Source of the DNA: Gordonia rubripertincta
GTDB lineage: Bacteria > Actinomycetota > Actinomycetes > Mycobacteriales > Mycobacteriaceae
Assembly: GCF_038024875.1 (NCBI RefSeq)
Contig: NZ_CP136136.1
Span: forward strand, 3,782,001-3,846,000
Direction: 5' to 3'
Length of the DNA: 64,000 bases
This document shows, piece after piece, positions 62,389-64,000 of this stretch. Made by a program: the position numbers and the translations under genes. The notes under the pieces are model-generated. The model worked only from the letters and a program-made list of their open reading frames with translations, was not told the origin of the DNA and did no database searches. Every line of letters begins with the position of its first letter. The stretch's first letter is position 1.

Positions 62389-63291
62389 TCAGGGATGGGC
62401 GTTCACCAGCGCACGCGTGAGGAAATCAGCGAGACCAGTGGTGAAGACGTCGTTGTCGTCTCCCGCGACCATGTGCCCGGCCGCGCGCACATCGACCACC
62501 TCGATCTGCGGGATGAGCTCCCGCATCTCGGCGACTCCCTCGTCGGAGACGACGTCTGAGCGCAGACCTCGTATGAGCAGGAACGGACAACCGACACTGC
62601 GAGCGGCCGCGAGGGATCGTTGGTATGCCGCTGCACTGTTCGGATGCTCCGGACTGTCCGACGCGTCATCGAGGTCGAGACTGCGCGGATCCCAGTGCCA
62701 GTGCCACCGCTCGTCTCGCAGCCGGAGATTCTTCTTCAAGCCCTCCAGCCCGCCGGTCCGACGTCGGTGCGGGTTGTAGGCCGCGATCGCCTCGGAGGCC
62801 TGCTCGAGACTCTCGAATCCATTGGGCGCACTCCGCATGAAATCGCGTACCCGCGAGCTACCGGACTCTTCGATTCTGGCCGCGACATCGACCAGAACCA
62901 CGGCCTGCGCGAGTCCCTCGTTCTCGCCGGCGGCCAAGAGCGAGATGATGCCGCCGAGAGAGGCCCCGACCAGCGCCAGCGGTAGTCCAGGATCACGACG
63001 CCGGACCTCGGCGATCAGTGCCAGTAGGTCATCGAGGTGTCCGGACAGCCCGTAATCGGCATCCTGTGCCCATCCGCTGTCACCGTGCCCACGCAGATCC
63101 ACCGCGTAGGTGATCCAGCCAAGTGCCGCCAGTCGCTCGCCGGTCGTGCGCCAGGAATGCCGTGTCTGACCTCCACCGTGGAGCAGGACCACGATTCCGC
63201 CGGTCGCCAGGCCCGTCCAACGGTCGGCTGCCAGCTCGAGTCCGGCGCCCGGAAGGGCGACGCGGGCATGTGAGGTGTCATCGGTTGCCAT
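62389..63291 (-). CDS. Alpha/beta-hydrolase
   Basis: 300 aa. HGGGQTRHSW, LRGHGDSGW and the nucleophile elbow GASLGG with Ser111 are seen; the late His is in RAAGHMVAGDD. It is similar in style to the hydrolase at 46276. AAGGG precedes ATG 63291 by seven bases. It lies nine bases after the thioesterase at 63301 and is probably cotranscribed with it. Confidence 0.92.
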   Translation of the reverse strand: MATDDTSHARVALPGAGLELAADRWTGLATGGIVVLLHGGGQTRHSWRTTGERLAALGWITYAVDLRGHGDSGWAQDADYGLSGHLDDLLALIAEVRRRDPGLPLALVGASLGGIISLLAAGENEGLAQAVVLVDVAARIEESGSSRVRDFMRSAPNGFESLEQASEAIAAYNPHRRRTGGLEGLKKNLRLRDERWHWHWDPRSLDLDDASDSPEHPNSAAAYQRSLAAARSVGCPFLLIRGLRSDVVSDEGVAEMRELIPQIEVVDVRAAGHMVAGDDNDVFTTGLADFLTRALVNAHP

Positions 63292-63300
63292 GAGCGCCCT

Positions 63301-63702
63301 TCAGGTTTCCAGAATCGTCTCCAGCGCGGTTCGCTGCTCCGCGGTCAGCGGGGTCGACCGCTTGCGGTCGGGAGCCAGTCGGGCCAGCACGATCGTGATG
63401 ACCGCACAGACCACATCTTCTTGGTATAGCACCACCCGGAAACCCAAGCTGCTCACACCGAGCCGGATCAGACCGGTTTCCGCGCAGACATCGCCGACGA
63501 ACAATTCCCGGTTGAACTGCGCGGTCACGTCGACGACACCCAGGTCGCGGGCGGGCAACGGAGCGCCACACGTATCGACGAGCAATGAGTTCCAGGCGTC
63601 GGACGAGTACTCCATCGCAAGATAGAACGGGACATGGGCGCTCGCGGGTACCGTGCCGTCACGCTCCGGGCGATGTGAGATGGGGGCCGCATACGACTTC
63701 AC
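63301..63702 (-). CDS. Acyl-CoA thioesterase (4HBT hotdog)
   Basis: 133 aa. The hotdog core VPFYLAMEYSSDAWNSLLVD, then GVVDVTAQFNRELFVGDV, matches 4-hydroxybenzoyl-CoA-type thioesterases. The frame is open to 63897, but GTG 63702 fits the domain start and lies about 6 bases after a -10 box, so the mRNA may be leaderless. First gene of a two-gene operon with the hydrolase. Confidence 0.85.
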   Translation of the reverse strand: MKSYAAPISHRPERDGTVPASAHVPFYLAMEYSSDAWNSLLVDTCGAPLPARDLGVVDVTAQFNRELFVGDVCAETGLIRLGVSSLGFRVVLYQEDVVCAVITIVLARLAPDRKRSTPLTAEQRTALETILET

Positions 63703-63708
63703 CGTCTG

Positions 63709-63737
63709 AGTATGTCCCGATATCCGGTCGATGTCTG
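63709..63737 (-). promoter_or_regulatory. Promoter for a leaderless thioesterase mRNA
   Basis: On the minus strand CAGACA (complement of 63732-63737) lies 17 bases before CATACT (complement of 63709-63714). The GTG start is then only six bases away, at the expected transcription start. No ribosome-binding site is seen, which fits leaderless translation. Confidence 0.5.
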
Positions 63738-63938
63738 CGCTGTTCGCACAACACAACTCAAATATCCATGCGTGACAAAGGAATGCACCGGTGCGAGTCG
63801 AGGCCTGGCCGAACCGGCCCAGCTCATGAGATCGTGAGTGCAGGGCTCCTCGAGAGGTCGAAAGAGTCGGATTGAGCAGTCGGGACAGTTGGTCCACGCG
63901 CGAGCCGACGCGGCCCGCCCGACCATGTCAGGAGAGAG

Positions 63939-64000
63939 ATGAACCAATCAGAACTGGTGATCGTCGAGCATTCAGGGCCCACGTGCACCATCACCCTCAA
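63939..64000 (+). CDS. Start of an enoyl-CoA hydratase (cut by window edge)
   Basis: Only 20 codons are visible: MNQSELVIVEHSGPTCTITL, the first strand of a crotonase fold. AGGAGAG precedes the ATG. The rest lies beyond the window, so activity cannot be judged. It is divergent from the thioesterase at 63702. Confidence 0.7.
   Translation, partial: MNQSELVIVEHSGPTCTITL

Overview
The window is a GC-rich actinobacterial chromosome segment. The gene set fits the Mycobacteriales (Gordonia, Rhodococcus, Mycolicibacterium or a close relative): a mycofactocin-type SDR, an F420-type LLM oxidoreductase, paired acyl-CoA dehydrogenases, thiolase/DUF35 pairs, GTG and TTG starts, and ATGA-type overlaps. 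Genus is inferred, not shown. I see no rRNA, tRNA, CRISPR array, insertion sequence or phage gene. Almost every gene is a lipid- or CoA-ester-degrading enzyme or a repressor of the TetR or GntR families, so this is one large catabolic island.

Layout. 1-4257 (+): a partial P450, an aldehyde dehydrogenase, a mycofactocin-type SDR and a decayed phosphotransferase gene. 4424-8068 (-): an NTF2-like protein, a small unknown protein, an amidohydrolase and a Gfo/Idh oxidoreductase. 8180-12265 (+): a double-hotdog thioesterase, then an operon of 3-hydroxyacyl-CoA dehydrogenase-like SDR, isochorismatase-like protein and acyl-CoA synthetase. 12373-18312: an acyl-CoA dehydrogenase pair (-) facing two class III CoA-transferase genes (+), the second a tandem fusion. 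18363-21307: a TetR gene, a flavin/[2Fe-2S] reductase and a divergent Rieske oxygenase that resembles KshAB-type monooxygenases. 21501-31127: a frameshifted amidohydrolase, a TetR gene, acyl-CoA synthetase with MaoC, then ECH and four acyl-CoA dehydrogenases. 31541-38921: four more acyl-CoA dehydrogenases, a thiolase/DUF35 pair and a VOC protein. 39187-47157 (+): ECH, two SDRs, CoA-transferase, thiolase, DUF35, a DUF35-thiolase fusion and an alpha/beta hydrolase. 47207-51111 (-): an epimerase remnant, thioesterase, small Cys protein, DUF35, thiolase and amidohydrolase. 51297-64000: regulators (TetR, GntR, TetR), a classical thiolase, SDRs, AKR, ECHs, an LLM oxidoreductase, a TesB thioesterase and hydrolases.

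How it may work (inference). The parts list suits a cyclic or branched isoprenoid- or steroid-like substrate: hydroxylation (P450, Rieske enzyme), oxidation to an acid (ALDH, SDR), CoA activation (two ligases, CoA-transferases), desaturation by heteromeric dehydrogenases, hydration (ECH, MaoC), dehydrogenation (SDR), and C-C cleavage by thiolases or by Ltp2-like retro-aldolases that work with DUF35 partners. Amidohydrolases and hydrolases may open rings. The substrate cannot be read from the sequence.

The most notable signal is a repeated 16-bp palindrome, TTGAC-N6-GTCAA. It occurs, exactly or nearly so, in five promoter regions between 9.2 and 39.2 kb, four of them divergent and one carrying two copies. 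It probably defines one regulon, and the TetR at 22959 is the best candidate repressor. Five genes look damaged: four carry single-base-type frameshifts and one is a 3' remnant. The frameshifts could be real decay or residual indel errors in the assembly.
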